Shown here: positions 17,920-27,318 of the stretch, piece after piece | Layout: each line of letters begins with the position of its first letter | Numbering within the stretch: the first letter of the stretch is position 1 | DNA from: Prolixibacteraceae bacterium | GTDB taxonomy: Bacteria; Bacteroidota; Bacteroidia; Bacteroidales; Prolixibacteraceae | Length of the DNA: 64,000 nt | Assembly: GCA_028282195.1 (NCBI GenBank) | Contig: JANQII010000102.1 | Location: 20,799-84,798 of the forward strand | Direction of reading: 5' to 3' | Notes under the pieces: model-generated | Databases searched by the model: none | What the model was told of the DNA's origin: nothing | The model's input: the letters and a program-made list of their open reading frames with translations, nothing else | Position numbers and translations under genes: made by a program

Positions 17920-18279
17920 TTAAAAAATCAATACAGGAGGAGAAAGGCCTGAACGAGATGTTCGATAGATTTCTTCATGAACCGGGGTATTGGAAGTTGA
18001 AATATTTATTACCAAAGAATAATCAAAGAAATCAACACAACAGAATTTGAACTGAGTGCTTTGATCGATATTTTTTACATTACTGATTTTACCAAAGAAA
18101 TAAGAATCTTCTTCAGTTGCTGAATAGCTTTGTCCTATGAAAAAATAAGCAATATTTTTCTCATCAAGCCCTGCAAGCATAACTTCCTTATCCTTGTTTA
18201 TTCCTAAAGTAAGAAAAAACATAAGCCCGACTCCGATCAGGTAAGGCAAGAATGAACCGGCTATTCCGAGAAAAAACAT
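17920..18279 (-). CDS. Small membrane-anchored protein of unknown function
   Basis: 119 residues starting with a hydrophobic segment (FLGIAGSFLPYLIGVGLMFFL), followed by a soluble region with no recognised motif. It is the first gene upstream of hemA on the minus strand, 39 bases away, and lies behind a candidate -7 element at 18394-18401, so it probably opens the heme transcript. Not recognised; a role in heme synthesis is only suggested by position. Confidence 0.55.
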   Translation of the reverse strand: MFFLGIAGSFLPYLIGVGLMFFLTLGINKDKEVMLAGLDEKNIAYFFIGQSYSATEEDSYFFGKISNVKNIDQSTQFKFCCVDFFDYSLVINISTSNTPVHEEIYRTSRSGLSPPVLIF

Positions 18280-18393
18280 AGTGTTATTAAATTAAAAACC
18301 ACAAAATAAAAAGACTATTTCAAAAATGAAAGTTTATTTAATTGGTATTTGTTAACTCTCATGCGTTCAATTTTTTCGATTTTAACAACAATA

Positions 18394-18401
18394 CAAAGCT
18401 A
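18394..18401 (-). promoter_or_regulatory. Candidate -7 element for the heme cluster
   Basis: On the minus strand the bases read TAGCTTTG, matching TAnnTTTG. No clear -33 element is seen. It would leave a leader of roughly 105 bases before the ORF starting at 18279. Confidence 0.35.
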
Positions 18402-18442
18402 CTTATGTTTTTAGATGAACCCGTATTTTCAACTTAACAGCA

Positions 18443-18471
18443 AAAAAAAGCTCCCAGATTTCTGAGAGCTT
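18443..18471 (-). terminator. Intrinsic terminator after the C1 peptidase gene
   Basis: Read on the minus strand: AGCTCTCAGA, AA, TCTGGGAGCT (one T-G pair), followed by eight T (18450-18443). It lies just beyond the stop codon of the gene ending at 18477. Confidence 0.8.
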
Positions 18472-18476
18472 CATTG

Positions 18477-19691
18477 TTATAAATTTAGTTTCTTTCGAAT
18501 ATGCTTTGGAATGCCATCCTTATGGACCATTATACTCATCGTTTTGTAACGAATATATGGTTTCGATGCATAAAAATAGCCTTTGAAATCATTGTACTCA
18601 CCCCACGAGTTTTTAACCCTGTAGTAAAAAGTCCCTTCCTGATCTTTAGCCGTACCAACAATTAACATTCCATGATCATCTGTTGTTTGGTAGTTATCAA
18701 AAGCCAATTGGCGCATCTCCTGGGTAATTTCTTTTTCTTTTCCGGGCTTCTCAAGTTTATAAAGATCAGCTTCTTTTTCTTTTTCTGACATGTCTTCCCA
18801 CTTGGCAATCTCAGCATCACTCATTTCATCTTTATTTAATTCTGGAATAACGGCAACACCTTTTTTTGAAGTATTGAAACCTTTTTCACTTACATCAGCA
18901 GCCCAAGCCACTGAGAATTCATTTTCAAGTGAAAAATCAATAACTTCTTCCAATTCATCCAAAGGAACATTATAAACCTGCCCCCACATCCAGTTATCAG
19001 GAACTTCAATAATGAATTGTTTGTAAAATGGGTGGTGGGTGTACGAGCTAATTTGAACATAATCATCCATATCCAAACCAACATATTCATCAGCAAAACT
19101 CTTTGGTGTATATTCTTTACCTTCAAATTCAAAAGTTTCAGGAATTTCTCCCAAATATGAATTTAATGTTCCCCGAATTGCATCGCGCCAGGCTGTGCTC
19201 AATTTTTTATTACGGTTTAAAATCACAGCATCAACCTGTTCTTTCAACACACGGTCCATTTCGCCATGAACGTGTTTTTCTTCTCCATAGTGTAAGCCAT
19301 GATAAATCTCTTCAGGTACAATTCCATAATTCCTGATCATATTAATTACATCATGAAAAGCACCACCCGCAGCAAAATTCAAATTACCATGTAAACGAAC
19401 GTGTTTCACTGCTTTCTCGTCGTAGGTATGCCAAACAATAAACATCTCTGACAAATCAATCTCTGGTTTTCCCAAACGCAACATTTCTGCTTCAAGAAAA
19501 CCCAGACCAGAAAATGACCAGCATGTCCCTGAACGGTTTTGATCTTTAACCGGAGTATCTTTTAAAACTTTTACATCAGTGAATTTATAACCCTCTTCTT
19601 TTTTCTCATCGTCCTCTGCTACTACAATTCCTACAGACAGTAAGGATAGAGCAAACAATAAAAATATAGCCCTAAGATCTTTCATATTCAA
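18477..19691 (-). CDS. Secreted C1-family (bleomycin hydrolase-like) peptidase
   Basis: 404 residues. An N-terminal signal peptide (IFLLFALSLLSVGIVVA) is followed by the active-site block VKDQNRSGTCWSFSG with the catalytic Cys. The His is in DDHGMLIVGTAKD and the Asn in RVKNSWGEYNDFKGYF, in the order of papain-fold aminopeptidase C enzymes. It probably degrades peptides in the periplasm. Monocistronic, with a terminator directly after it. Confidence 0.92.
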   Translation of the reverse strand: MNMKDLRAIFLLFALSLLSVGIVVAEDDEKKEEGYKFTDVKVLKDTPVKDQNRSGTCWSFSGLGFLEAEMLRLGKPEIDLSEMFIVWHTYDEKAVKHVRLHGNLNFAAGGAFHDVINMIRNYGIVPEEIYHGLHYGEEKHVHGEMDRVLKEQVDAVILNRNKKLSTAWRDAIRGTLNSYLGEIPETFEFEGKEYTPKSFADEYVGLDMDDYVQISSYTHHPFYKQFIIEVPDNWMWGQVYNVPLDELEEVIDFSLENEFSVAWAADVSEKGFNTSKKGVAVIPELNKDEMSDAEIAKWEDMSEKEKEADLYKLEKPGKEKEITQEMRQLAFDNYQTTDDHGMLIVGTAKDQEGTFYYRVKNSWGEYNDFKGYFYASKPYIRYKTMSIMVHKDGIPKHIRKKLNL

Positions 19692-19885
19692 AATAATTTA
19701 ATATCCCCTTTAAAATTTGTTTAAATATATAAAAATTCAACTCTCGTTTTATATCGTTTTTTATGATTTCTGACAGGATTTATTAACAAATAAAATAACG
19801 AGTTGATTCAAATTTAACACATATGTAGTAATTCAGGGATAAAAATTACAACAAAACATAATGTTTCATTCTTGAAAAATAAAAA

Positions 19886-19904
19886 AGACCTCATAATGAG
19901 ATCT
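19886..19904 (-). terminator. Intrinsic terminator after rny
   Basis: Minus strand AGATCTC, loop ATTAT, GAGGTCT, then a T run (bases 19886-19881). It follows the rny stop at 19930. Confidence 0.75.
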
Positions 19905-19929
19905 TTCCTATACAATATTTTGTGTATGA

Positions 19930-21483
19930 CTATTTAGCGTAATTAACAGAACGTAATTCGCGAATTACTGTAATCTTAATCTGACCAGGATAAGTCATTT
20001 CATCCTGAATGTGTTTTGCGATATCATAAGAAAGCTGTTCAGACTCCTGATCGGTAATCTTATCACTTCCAACAATTACGCGCAGCTCTCGACCTGCCTG
20101 AATTGCATAGGTCTTAAGCACACCCGGATAAGAAAGTGCCAAATCTTCCAAGGCCTTCAAACGTTTGATGTAAGATTCAACCACCTCACGGCGGGCACCA
20201 GGGCGGGCACCTGATATAGCATCACAAACCTGTACGATGGGCGCAAGTAATGATTCCATTTCAACTTCATCGTGGTGGGCACCAATTGCATTTGAAATAT
20301 CTGGTTTTTCCTTGAACTTCTCAGCAAGTTTCATACCCAGAACTGCGTGTGGTAATTCCGGCTCATCATCTGGCACTTTGCCAATATCGTGAAGCAATCC
20401 GGCACGTTTTGCGCGTTTAGGATTTAGGCCAAGCTCTGAAGCCATAATCGCACAAAGATTGGCAACCTCACGTGAATGCTGAAGCAAGTTTTGCCCATAA
20501 GATGAACGATACTTCATTTTACCAATCAGGCGAATCAATTCGGGATGTAATCCATGAATACCTAAATCGATTGTAGTGCGCTTACCGGTTTCAATGATTT
20601 CTTCTTCAACCTGCTTTTTCACTTTATCAACTACTTCTTCAATACGTGCCGGGTGAATACGACCATCAGTTACTAATTGATGAAGCGCCAAGCGAGCGAT
20701 TTCGCGACGTACAGGATCAAAGCCTGAAAGTACAATCGCTTCAGGCGTGTCGTCAACAATAATCTCAACACCTGTAGCAGCTTCCAAAGCCCGGATATTA
20801 CGTCCCTCGCGACCAATAATCCGACCCTTAATTTCGTCACTCTCAATGTGGAATATGGTTACTGCATTTTCAATAGCAGTTTCAGTTGCAACACGCTGAA
20901 TTGTTTTTACAACAACTTTTTTTGCTTCTTTATTTGCAGTTAACTTGGCATCTTCCATAATCTCGTTGATGTAGGATAATGCTTCAGTTTTAGCTTCATT
21001 TTTAAGAGATTCAACCAGCTGGGTTTTTGCTTCCTCTGCCGACAAGCCCGAAATTGCTTCCAGCTGTTCTACTTGCTGACGGTGCATTTTTTCAAGATCT
21101 TCTTCTTTATGCTGCACTACACTTAACTGGTTGTTCAAATTCTCGCGAATGGCATCAACTTCGCGTTTAGTAGTTTCAAATTCTTTTTGTTTTCTCTGGA
21201 ACTCATCTTTGCGTTGCAGAAAAGCTGATTCTTTTTGTTTCAGCTTATTCTCAAGAACGCCCATCTTGCTGTTCTTGTCATTAATGTACTTTTCGTGCTC
21301 AGATTTCAGCTGCAGGAATCTCTCCTTTGCTTGCAGCATCTTATCTTTTTTAATGACTTCCCCTTCAGACTCAGCCTCTTTTATTATTTTCTTCTTTTTA
21401 CCCTGGATGGCCTTATCCCACAAAAAGTAGGCAAGCACCCCTCCACCTAAAAAGCCAGAAACTGTGTATATTAATATTTCCAT
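19930..21483 (-). CDS. rny: Ribonuclease Y
   Basis: 517 residues from the ATG at 21483 ([15 protein letters not shown]); an in-frame ATG at 21534 would add 17 residues unlike the family. N-terminal membrane anchor, long charged coiled coil (about residues 30-200), KH domain with [15 protein letters not shown], and an HD domain with [10 protein letters not shown] and GLLHDIGKV. It is the membrane-bound endonuclease that starts mRNA decay. It lies downstream of zapA on the same strand. Confidence 0.95.
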   Translation of the reverse strand: MEILIYTVSGFLGGGVLAYFLWDKAIQGKKKKIIKEAESEGEVIKKDKMLQAKERFLQLKSEHEKYINDKNSKMGVLENKLKQKESAFLQRKDEFQRKQKEFETTKREVDAIRENLNNQLSVVQHKEEDLEKMHRQQVEQLEAISGLSAEEAKTQLVESLKNEAKTEALSYINEIMEDAKLTANKEAKKVVVKTIQRVATETAIENAVTIFHIESDEIKGRIIGREGRNIRALEAATGVEIIVDDTPEAIVLSGFDPVRREIARLALHQLVTDGRIHPARIEEVVDKVKKQVEEEIIETGKRTTIDLGIHGLHPELIRLIGKMKYRSSYGQNLLQHSREVANLCAIMASELGLNPKRAKRAGLLHDIGKVPDDEPELPHAVLGMKLAEKFKEKPDISNAIGAHHDEVEMESLLAPIVQVCDAISGARPGARREVVESYIKRLKALEDLALSYPGVLKTYAIQAGRELRVIVGSDKITDQESEQLSYDIAKHIQDEMTYPGQIKITVIRELRSVNYAK

Positions 21484-21576
21484 ATCAAAGTTATTAATTA
21501 ATAAAAAAGCCATGCTCAGAATTACCCTGTTCAAACGAACAGAATAACCAAAGCGGGCTTTGACTATATTTGGTTA

Positions 21577-21870
21577 CTAATCGTTCAACAACAAATAATC
21601 ACTCAGTTGTTCGTTAAGCTTTCTAATTTCATCTACAAAGGGAGAATCGTCTGCTTTATCTTCCATTTCCAAATTCTTCAATACAAACTGAAAAGCAGTC
21701 ATTGCAAGGAAGTCCTGAGAATCGTGGTTAGCATATTTGGTTTTGTACTGAAGAATAATCTCGTTTAACATTTTAGCAGCTTTCCGGTACTTTTCCTCTT
21801 GTTCCCGATCGATTTTAAGCGGATAAACCCGTCCATCGATTTTTATTGTTATTGAAAGCTTGTCCTTCAT
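21577..21870 (-). CDS. zapA: Cell division protein ZapA
   Basis: 97 residues. ITIKIDGRVYPLKIDREQEE is the N-terminal ZapA domain, followed by a helix (AAKMLNEIILQYK) and a coiled-coil tail. ZapA crosslinks FtsZ filaments. It lies 15 bases after a coiled-coil gene and before rny, an arrangement common in Bacteroidota. Confidence 0.88.
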   Translation of the reverse strand: MKDKLSITIKIDGRVYPLKIDREQEEKYRKAAKMLNEIILQYKTKYANHDSQDFLAMTAFQFVLKNLEMEDKADDSPFVDEIRKLNEQLSDYLLLND

Positions 21871-21885
21871 TTTAATGATGCATTA

Positions 21886-22179
21886 CTACACATTCAACTG
21901 AGCAATACACTTATCAATTTCCCGCACTATTTTATTTAATTTCTGCTTAGCAGATTGTTGCTCCACCTGCGAAGCAGCAAATACTTTTGCTAACTTAATA
22001 TTCTCATACTTCCTGACGAGCATCTCGTTTTCTTCCTGAAGACTGACCATTTCATTTTTTAAAGCCTGTAGCTGATCTTGCAATTGCTTGTTATCTTCCT
22101 TTAAGCGATCGTGTTTTCGGATCAGCAGCCTAAATTTAGTCTTGAATTCATCGAGTAAAACTTGATCTTGCTCGGTCAT
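21886..22179 (-). CDS. Coiled-coil protein upstream of zapA
   Basis: 97 residues, nearly all heptad coiled coil (KEDNKQLQDQLQALKNEM and so on). No enzyme motif. Its place directly before zapA suggests a division-associated factor in the manner of ZapB, but the similarity is only structural. A -7-like element (TAATTTTG on the minus strand, 22199-22206) lies just upstream of its start. Confidence 0.7.
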   Translation of the reverse strand: MTEQDQVLLDEFKTKFRLLIRKHDRLKEDNKQLQDQLQALKNEMVSLQEENEMLVRKYENIKLAKVFAASQVEQQSAKQKLNKIVREIDKCIAQLNV

Positions 22180-22324
22180 TGCTGCATGCTTTCCTGGACA
22201 AAATTAATATTTTTGCCCAATTGATCATGCTAAGATAAGCTTATTTGTGAAAACCCCACCGGCTTTGAACAAAACTTATGTGATCAAGTTTTAGGTAAAT
22301 GATACGATAAACCAACTGCTTTTT

Positions 22325-24034
22325 ATGAGGTTAGCTTTTTTTGTACTGATATTTTCGATTTCACAACATATTTTTTCACAAGAAATAGATCGGAATTATT
22401 TTGCTCCGCCAGTAAAAATCCCGATTCTTCTAACAGGAAATTTTGGAGAACTGCGCAGTAACCATTTTCATTCCGGAATTGATATAAAAACTGAAGGAAA
22501 AACCGGGCTTCCAATTTATGCTGCTGCAGATGGCACAGTTTCCCGCATCAACATTTCGCCTGTCGGTTTTGGCCTGGCATTATACATTGATCATCCTAAC
22601 GGAACCACCACAGTATACGGTCATTTACAAAAATTCAGGGATGATATTCAAAAATATGCCCGTGACATTCAATACCAAAGAGAATCTTTCCGGGTTGACC
22701 TGACTGTTCCAAAAGGAAAATTCAACATTAAAAAAGGTGAACTAATTGCATATGGAGGAAATAGCGGGAGTTCAAGTGGCCCACACCTTCATTTTGAAGT
22801 GAGAAAAACAAGTAACCAGCATCCTGTTAACCCGCTTCATTTCAATTTTCCGGTTAAGGATGATATGAAACCCAAAGTGCTTTCGGTAATGATTTATCCT
22901 CTCTCTGAAAACGCCCATGTAGCTTCCAGGCAAACCCCGAAAAGAATCGAAACGGTTTATTATGATGGTGCATATCATTTAAAAGGGAATCCTGTTCTTT
23001 CAGTATATGGCGATATTGGTTTTGGTCTGCAAGCATTGGATTACCTGAATGGGAGCTGGAGTAAATGCGGAGTTTACAAAATCAAGTTATCTGTAAACAA
23101 AAAGCCTGTTTACACTTTTTTGATGGATGAATTTAGTTTTTCAGAAACCCGTTATTTGAATAGCCACATTGACTATGAACACTATCAAACCAACTGGCGA
23201 CGAGTGCATAAAAACTGGATTGAGCCAGGTAATAAACTGACTAACTATCACGAAGTCCAAAACAGGGGGATAGTCAATTTATCGGATGGGCAGGTTCATC
23301 AAGTTGACTATGAAATAACTGACGTTCATGGGAACCTGAGCAAACTCTCGTTTAAAGTAAAGTCAAAAGAATTCACTGTTTTAGCAAAAGAAAAGAATGG
23401 CCTTAAGGTTTTTCACAATAAACCTGCCTCCATCTCAAAAGCTGATTTTTCTGCACAGTTTAAAGCGGAAACATTTTATTCGAACCATACTCTTGAATAC
23501 GAAAAGAAACCGTCCAATAATTTATTCTTTTCTGAAATTCATAAACTTCACCGCTCTTCAACTCCGGTTCACAAGCATTTTGATTTAAGTATAAAGGCTA
23601 CGGGTTTGCCGGACAGTTTACAGGAAAAAGCAATTATTGTAAGCATCAACGAAAAAAACAGCAAAAGCTATTCAATGGGTGGAGAGTTTAAGGATGGTTG
23701 GGTTAAAACCAGAATTCGTTCACTGGGAACTTTTGCAGTTTCTGTGGATACCATCGCTCCAACTATTCGATCGTTAAGCATCCGAAATAAGAAAAACTTA
23801 ATTGAAAAGAACCGAATCCGATTTAAGATTAAGGATGATTTGTCAGGGATTTCTAAATACAGGGGAGAAATTGATGGGAAATGGGTGCTTTTTGAATACG
23901 ATGCAAAAAATGCTTTGATCGAATACAAATTTGATCCAGAGCGTATTGATTTTCAAAAAAATCACAAGCTAGAACTTACAGTTACTGATGCTAAAGGAAA
24001 TGAAACAGTTTACCAGGCAAACTTTTTTAAATAA
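22325..24034 (+). CDS. M23-family (LytM-type) metallopeptidase, secreted
   Basis: 569 residues with a signal peptide (LAFFVLIFSISQHIFS). The LytM domain covers about residues 35-160: zinc ligands in HFHSGIDIKT (H-x3-D) and HLHFEVR, with YAAADGTVSRI and [10 protein letters not shown]. The remaining 400 residues are beta-rich, with no further catalytic motif, and may bind wall or envelope components. It probably cleaves peptidoglycan cross-links. It is divergent from the zapA cluster. Confidence 0.9.
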   Translation: MRLAFFVLIFSISQHIFSQEIDRNYFAPPVKIPILLTGNFGELRSNHFHSGIDIKTEGKTGLPIYAAADGTVSRINISPVGFGLALYIDHPNGTTTVYGHLQKFRDDIQKYARDIQYQRESFRVDLTVPKGKFNIKKGELIAYGGNSGSSSGPHLHFEVRKTSNQHPVNPLHFNFPVKDDMKPKVLSVMIYPLSENAHVASRQTPKRIETVYYDGAYHLKGNPVLSVYGDIGFGLQALDYLNGSWSKCGVYKIKLSVNKKPVYTFLMDEFSFSETRYLNSHIDYEHYQTNWRRVHKNWIEPGNKLTNYHEVQNRGIVNLSDGQVHQVDYEITDVHGNLSKLSFKVKSKEFTVLAKEKNGLKVFHNKPASISKADFSAQFKAETFYSNHTLEYEKKPSNNLFFSEIHKLHRSSTPVHKHFDLSIKATGLPDSLQEKAIIVSINEKNSKSYSMGGEFKDGWVKTRIRSLGTFAVSVDTIAPTIRSLSIRNKKNLIEKNRIRFKIKDDLSGISKYRGEIDGKWVLFEYDAKNALIEYKFDPERIDFQKNHKLELTVTDAKGNETVYQANFFK

Positions 24035-24253
24035 CAGACGGTCATTTCATATTGACTACTTTTTTTTCTTAGCGACCTTTGCACTGACTTAAAATCTTTG
24101 CGGTAAAATATTTAAACGCAAAGACAACAAAGTTATCGCAAAGAATTATAAGTTGAATTTATAGCATTCCCAGAAAAACTCTCGAACATTTTATTCTAAT
24201 GGTTGATAGCAAACTGTTAAAAAATCTTCAGAATACCCAAATGTGATTTTTCT

Positions 24254-24286
24254 TTTGCCGCTACCATAAAAAAGCTGTTATCTTTG
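24254..24286 (+). promoter_or_regulatory. Promoter of fabD
   Basis: TTTG (24254-24257) and TATCTTTG (24279-24286) are 21 bases apart, matching the Bacteroidota consensus. The ATG of fabD is 27 bases downstream. Confidence 0.65.
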
Positions 24287-24313
24287 CCGCGTTTAAAATT
24301 TAAAACACACATT

Positions 24314-25201
24314 ATGAAGGCTTACGTATTTCCCGGACAAGGAGCTCAATTCCCAGGAATGGGTAAAGATTTGTACGAAAACTCTCCTGAAGCAAGGGAA
24401 CTTTTTGATAAAGCAAACGATATTTTAGGTTTCAACATCACTGAAATCATGTTTGAAGGTGAAGTTGAAGACCTAAAGCAAACTAAAGTTACGCAACCAG
24501 CTATTTTCTTACACTCGGTTTTACTGGCTAAAACATTAAAAGATTTTAAACCGGAAATGGTTGCCGGTCACTCATTGGGTGAGTTTTCTGCACTAGTTGC
24601 AAATGGAACATTGAATTTTGAAGATGGCTTAAAGTTGGTTTCTCAACGTGCCATAGCTATGCAAAAGGCTTGTGAAATTGAACCATCAACGATGGCTGCA
24701 ATTGTTGGTTTGGAAGATGCTATTGTAGAAGAGGTATGCGCTTCAATTGAAGATGTTGTTGTGCCGGCAAATTATAATTGCCCTGGGCAGCTAGTTATTT
24801 CAGGTTCAATTGCCGGTATTGGTAAAGCTTGTGAAATCCTTACAGAAAAAGGGGCACGCCGTGCATTGAAGCTGGTTGTTGGTGGAGCTTTCCACTCACC
24901 ATTGATGGAGCCTGCACGCGAAGAATTGGCTGCAGCTATTGAAGCAACTGAATTCAATACTCCGATTTGCCCTGTTTACCAAAACGTAAATGCGGCTCCA
25001 ACTTCTGATCCTGCAGTAATTAAAGAAAACCTGATTGCTCAGTTAACAGCTCCGGTACGCTGGACAAAAACCATGCAAAATATGATCGCAGATGGTGCTT
25101 CTTCATGGACAGAGATTGGTCCGGGGAAAGTGCTTCAAGGTTTGATGATGAAAGTTGACCGTAAAATGGAAACTTCTGGGATCAACAGCTACGAAGGATA
25201 A
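24314..25201 (+). CDS. fabD: Malonyl-CoA:ACP transacylase
   Basis: 295 residues from ATG 24314; an in-frame TTG at 24284 lies inside the promoter and is rejected. FPGQGAQFPGMG at the N-terminus, the catalytic Ser in GHSLGEFSALVA, and the His in GGAFHSPLMEPA are all present. It loads malonyl groups on acyl carrier protein for fatty-acid synthesis. Single gene with its own promoter and terminator. Confidence 0.96.
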   Translation: MKAYVFPGQGAQFPGMGKDLYENSPEARELFDKANDILGFNITEIMFEGEVEDLKQTKVTQPAIFLHSVLLAKTLKDFKPEMVAGHSLGEFSALVANGTLNFEDGLKLVSQRAIAMQKACEIEPSTMAAIVGLEDAIVEEVCASIEDVVVPANYNCPGQLVISGSIAGIGKACEILTEKGARRALKLVVGGAFHSPLMEPAREELAAAIEATEFNTPICPVYQNVNAAPTSDPAVIKENLIAQLTAPVRWTKTMQNMIADGASSWTEIGPGKVLQGLMMKVDRKMETSGINSYEG

Positions 25202-25228
25202 AAACTTTGTATAGAAGATATATTCAAA

Positions 25229-25256
25229 AGCTGCACTTTCAAGTGTGGCTTTTTTT
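25229..25256 (+). terminator. Intrinsic terminator after fabD
   Basis: AGCTGCACTT / AAGTGTGGCT stem (two G-U pairs) followed by seven T. It also overlaps the 3' end of the minus-strand small ORF at 25239-25451. Confidence 0.75.
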
Positions 25257-25451
25257 CGTTTTATCTCTTTGGTTTTTCATCTCATACCGGTTAGACAAAA
25301 ACATCGCAACAGCGCATAAAGACATTGAAAACATCCCCAAATAATTACTTTGATTATTTGACCATTGTAAATTTTCATAATCCAGAGAATAGATATTTAC
25401 GATTAGTAATACTAAGGCTAAAATTAAAATAACAATTCTTGCTTTCTTCAT
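25239..25451 (-). CDS. Small two-helix membrane protein, unknown
   Basis: 70 residues with two hydrophobic helices (IVILILALVLLIVNIYSL and YLGMFSMSLCAVAMFL) and a basic tail. Its last codons lie within the fabD terminator hairpin. Not recognised; the two clear membrane segments favour a real gene. Confidence 0.5.
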   Translation of the reverse strand: MKKARIVILILALVLLIVNIYSLDYENLQWSNNQSNYLGMFSMSLCAVAMFLSNRYEMKNQRDKTKKSHT

Positions 25452-25540
25452 ATATTAGAAATTCAATTTTATCAAATATAGTAAATCACTACTAACCGGG
25501 TAAAATAGATTGAAACCGCTATGCTTCTTTATCATTCTAA

Positions 25541-25673
25541 CCTCTACGAGGTATTGGCTGATAAGGGGTCAACATTTCTACCATATTTTATCCGCAACGC
25601 GGAAATTCTCCGTAGGAGATAAAGTATTGTAAAACAAGGTAAATACGAAGTAAATCATTCCACGTAGTGGATT
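25541..25673. repeat. CGTAG-type hairpin repeat
   Basis: A series of short stems: CCTCtacGAGG, TCCGCaacGCGGA, TCTCCgtaGGAGA and TCCACgtaGTGGA, joined by AT-rich spacers. It is the kind of intergenic repeat scattered in Bacteroidota genomes. Apart from the edge of the following gene, the span 25452-25769 holds nothing else. Confidence 0.5.
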
Positions 25674-25769
25674 AACAAATTGTACCCGAACAGTAGTGAT
25701 AGTAAATTACTTTTCTAATGGCACAGTTTTTGGATTTTGCTTACCAACAGAAACAGAAAAACAACAGTC

Positions 25770-26138
25770 ATGAAAAGAATTACCTACAAAAACAGCCTTA
25801 TTAAGCTTGCAAGCTTAATGTTCTTCATTCTACTATTTACACAATGCAGAAAGGATGAAGATGAAAACTACCGGATACTAATCGAAAACCACTGTGACTT
25901 TGGAATAAAAGTTTACTACGATAACCAGGACATTGAATATTACGGAGGGGATTTTGAAGAAATTGATGTAATAGGCGCTGTTACTTTTGTTGGACCGTAC
26001 GAGGATAAAGTTGTCTTTTCAAAATACACCTCGGTTTGGGTTGAACCGGAAGTTAATCTTAGAGCCCGGAAATTCAGAAGTTATAATGATGGTCCATGGA
26101 GAAAGAAAATTATTGTCATGGATGAAGATTTTTATTAA
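25770..26138 (+). CDS. Small putative lipoprotein, unknown
   Basis: 122 residues from ATG 25770; an ORF start at 25737 would precede the signal. LIKLASLMFFILLFTQC ends in a lipobox-like Cys, so export and lipidation are likely. The mature part is acidic and beta-rich, with no motif recognised. A REP-like repeat starts four bases after its stop. Confidence 0.5.
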   Translation: MKRITYKNSLIKLASLMFFILLFTQCRKDEDENYRILIENHCDFGIKVYYDNQDIEYYGGDFEEIDVIGAVTFVGPYEDKVVFSKYTSVWVEPEVNLRARKFRSYNDGPWRKKIIVMDEDFY

Positions 26139-26141
26139 AGG

Positions 26142-26184
26142 TGTGGAGATTTATAACTTATCAGCGGATAAATCCGCTGCACCC
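26142..26184 (+). repeat. REP-like repeat R1
   Basis: Begins GGTGTGG and ends with the hairpin AGCGGAT-aa-ATCCGCT plus GCACCC (26163-26184). It closely resembles R2 (26822-26867). The bases after it (ctactcctccaa) resemble those after R6 at the end of ftsE. Confidence 0.65.
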
Positions 26185-26283
26185 TACTCCTCCAATAAGC
26201 ATTAGAGTTTCAGGAACAACTTCTAGCTTAATTGTTCCAAATCCACTATAAATTCATTAAATTTGAAAAAAATACGGTTTAAA

Positions 26284-26454
26284 ATGGTATCCACATTGAA
26301 AAAAGGTGCTACAAGAAAAGACATCAATCTCATCCTGAAAAAGATGCTCTTAAATAAAGGCAAAAGTATAAATTTAAAAAAATACTTTGGAAAACTGAAC
26401 TTTCAGGACGACCCCCTGATAATCCAAAAAGATCTCCGTAATGAGTGGGAATAG
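26284..26454 (+). CDS. Antitoxin-like small protein upstream of a PIN toxin
   Basis: 56 residues from ATG 26284 (a TTG at 26263 is possible). Basic helical N-terminus and the tail DPLIIQKDLRNEWE, a pattern seen in small antitoxins paired with PIN-domain toxins in Bacteroidota. It overlaps the next gene by 14 bases. The antitoxin role is inferred from position and size. Confidence 0.65.
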   Translation: MVSTLKKGATRKDINLILKKMLLNKGKSINLKKYFGKLNFQDDPLIIQKDLRNEWE

Positions 26455-26812
26455 CATCTTACTGGATACCAACATTATTTTGTACTTCTTAAGTGGAGAT
26501 CAAACACTTTTAGAAATTCTTGAAGACAAACGAATTTATATTTCATTTATCACAGAACTTGAACTTCTGAGCTATAGTAAACTATCAGATTCAGATTCTT
26601 CATTGATTAAATTATTTCTGGAAGAATGTATCATCATCGACATAAATCCTGAAATAAAAAAACACACAATAAAAATAAGAAAAGAGTACGGTTTAAAACT
26701 ACCTGACAGCATAATATCTGCAAGTTCAATATATCTTAACATTCCTTTGCTAACAGCAGATAAAGGGTTTCAAAAAGCCCAATTACTCAATCTGATCATT
26801 TATGAAAAATAA
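26441..26812 (+). CDS. PIN-domain toxin (VapC type)
   Basis: 123 residues. The acidic residues of the PIN active site are visible: LLDTNIILYFL (Asp8), ITELELLSY (Glu), KLPDSIISASS (Asp) and LLTADKGF (Asp). VapC toxins are Mg-dependent RNases that often cut tRNA or rRNA. It forms a toxin-antitoxin pair with the preceding small gene, and the pair lies between two near-identical REP-like repeats (R1, R2). Confidence 0.85.
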   Translation: MSGNSILLDTNIILYFLSGDQTLLEILEDKRIYISFITELELLSYSKLSDSDSSLIKLFLEECIIIDINPEIKKHTIKIRKEYGLKLPDSIISASSIYLNIPLLTADKGFQKAQLLNLIIYEK

Positions 26813-26821
26813 TACTTTTTT

Positions 26822-26867
26822 GGTGTGACAGTTTATAATATATCAGCAGATTTTATCCGCTCCACCC
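26822..26867 (+). repeat. REP-like repeat R2
   Basis: GGTGTGACAGTTTATAATA followed by a slightly degenerate AGCAGAT/ATCCGCT hairpin and CACCC. It aligns with R1 over its whole length, and the two flank the toxin-antitoxin genes. Confidence 0.6.
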
Positions 26868-27318
26868 TATTTTTTTCTATAAACAGGGTACGGAAGTTTC
26901 CAACTTCCGATGATCTGAGGTTAAAAACCTCATCACCCAAACAAGAGCTCTCAACAGCATGAATAAAATTAATCATCTCACCATGCATCACAAAAAGCTC
27001 TTCTTTCTCAAAATCGACAAACGCATCATAATCCCCTTTCGTCCTGTTCTGAAAAGCGTTCCTTAATATTTTTTATCAATTAATCCGGTTATCACAAACT
27101 CCTTGTTGAACCAACCGATCAACTGAGCATGCCTGGAAGTTTCAAAACCATTTTTGACAGCCAGGGCTGTTACGGCATAATATAATCCCATAATATATCC
27201 GATTCACAGCTACAGCCAACTTATCTGACTCAATAAGAAATTTTGCCAGTTCCACTGTTTCTCTGGCTTGTTCAACCCGATATACAATTAGGGGGTTTCT
27301 GCTATTATCATTTATCAT
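26833..27318 (-). pseudogene. Frameshifted HEPN-domain gene (partner of the nucleotidyltransferase)
   Basis: Read on the minus strand from ATG 27318 the frame gives YRVEQARETVELAKFLIE and VAVNRIYYG, then breaks at about 27186 (an extra A). The next frame gives YYAVTALAVKNGFETSRHAQ and FNKEFVITGLIDKKY before a stop; after a probable small deletion near 27070 a third frame gives LRNAFQNRTKGDYDAFVDF and continues into repeat R3. Joined, these form a HEPN domain. The ATG overlaps the stop of the nucleotidyltransferase gene (ATGA), the usual MntA-HepT layout. HEPN proteins are RNase toxins, so the toxin half is dead. Confidence 0.78.
26886..26938 (+). repeat. REP-like double hairpin R3
   Basis: GGGT ... 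ACCC ends enclose two stems, GGAAGTT-tcc-AACTTCC and GAGGTT-aaa-AACCTC. It has the same layout as R4 at 29585-29638. It lies at the 3' end of the broken HEPN gene. Confidence 0.65.
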
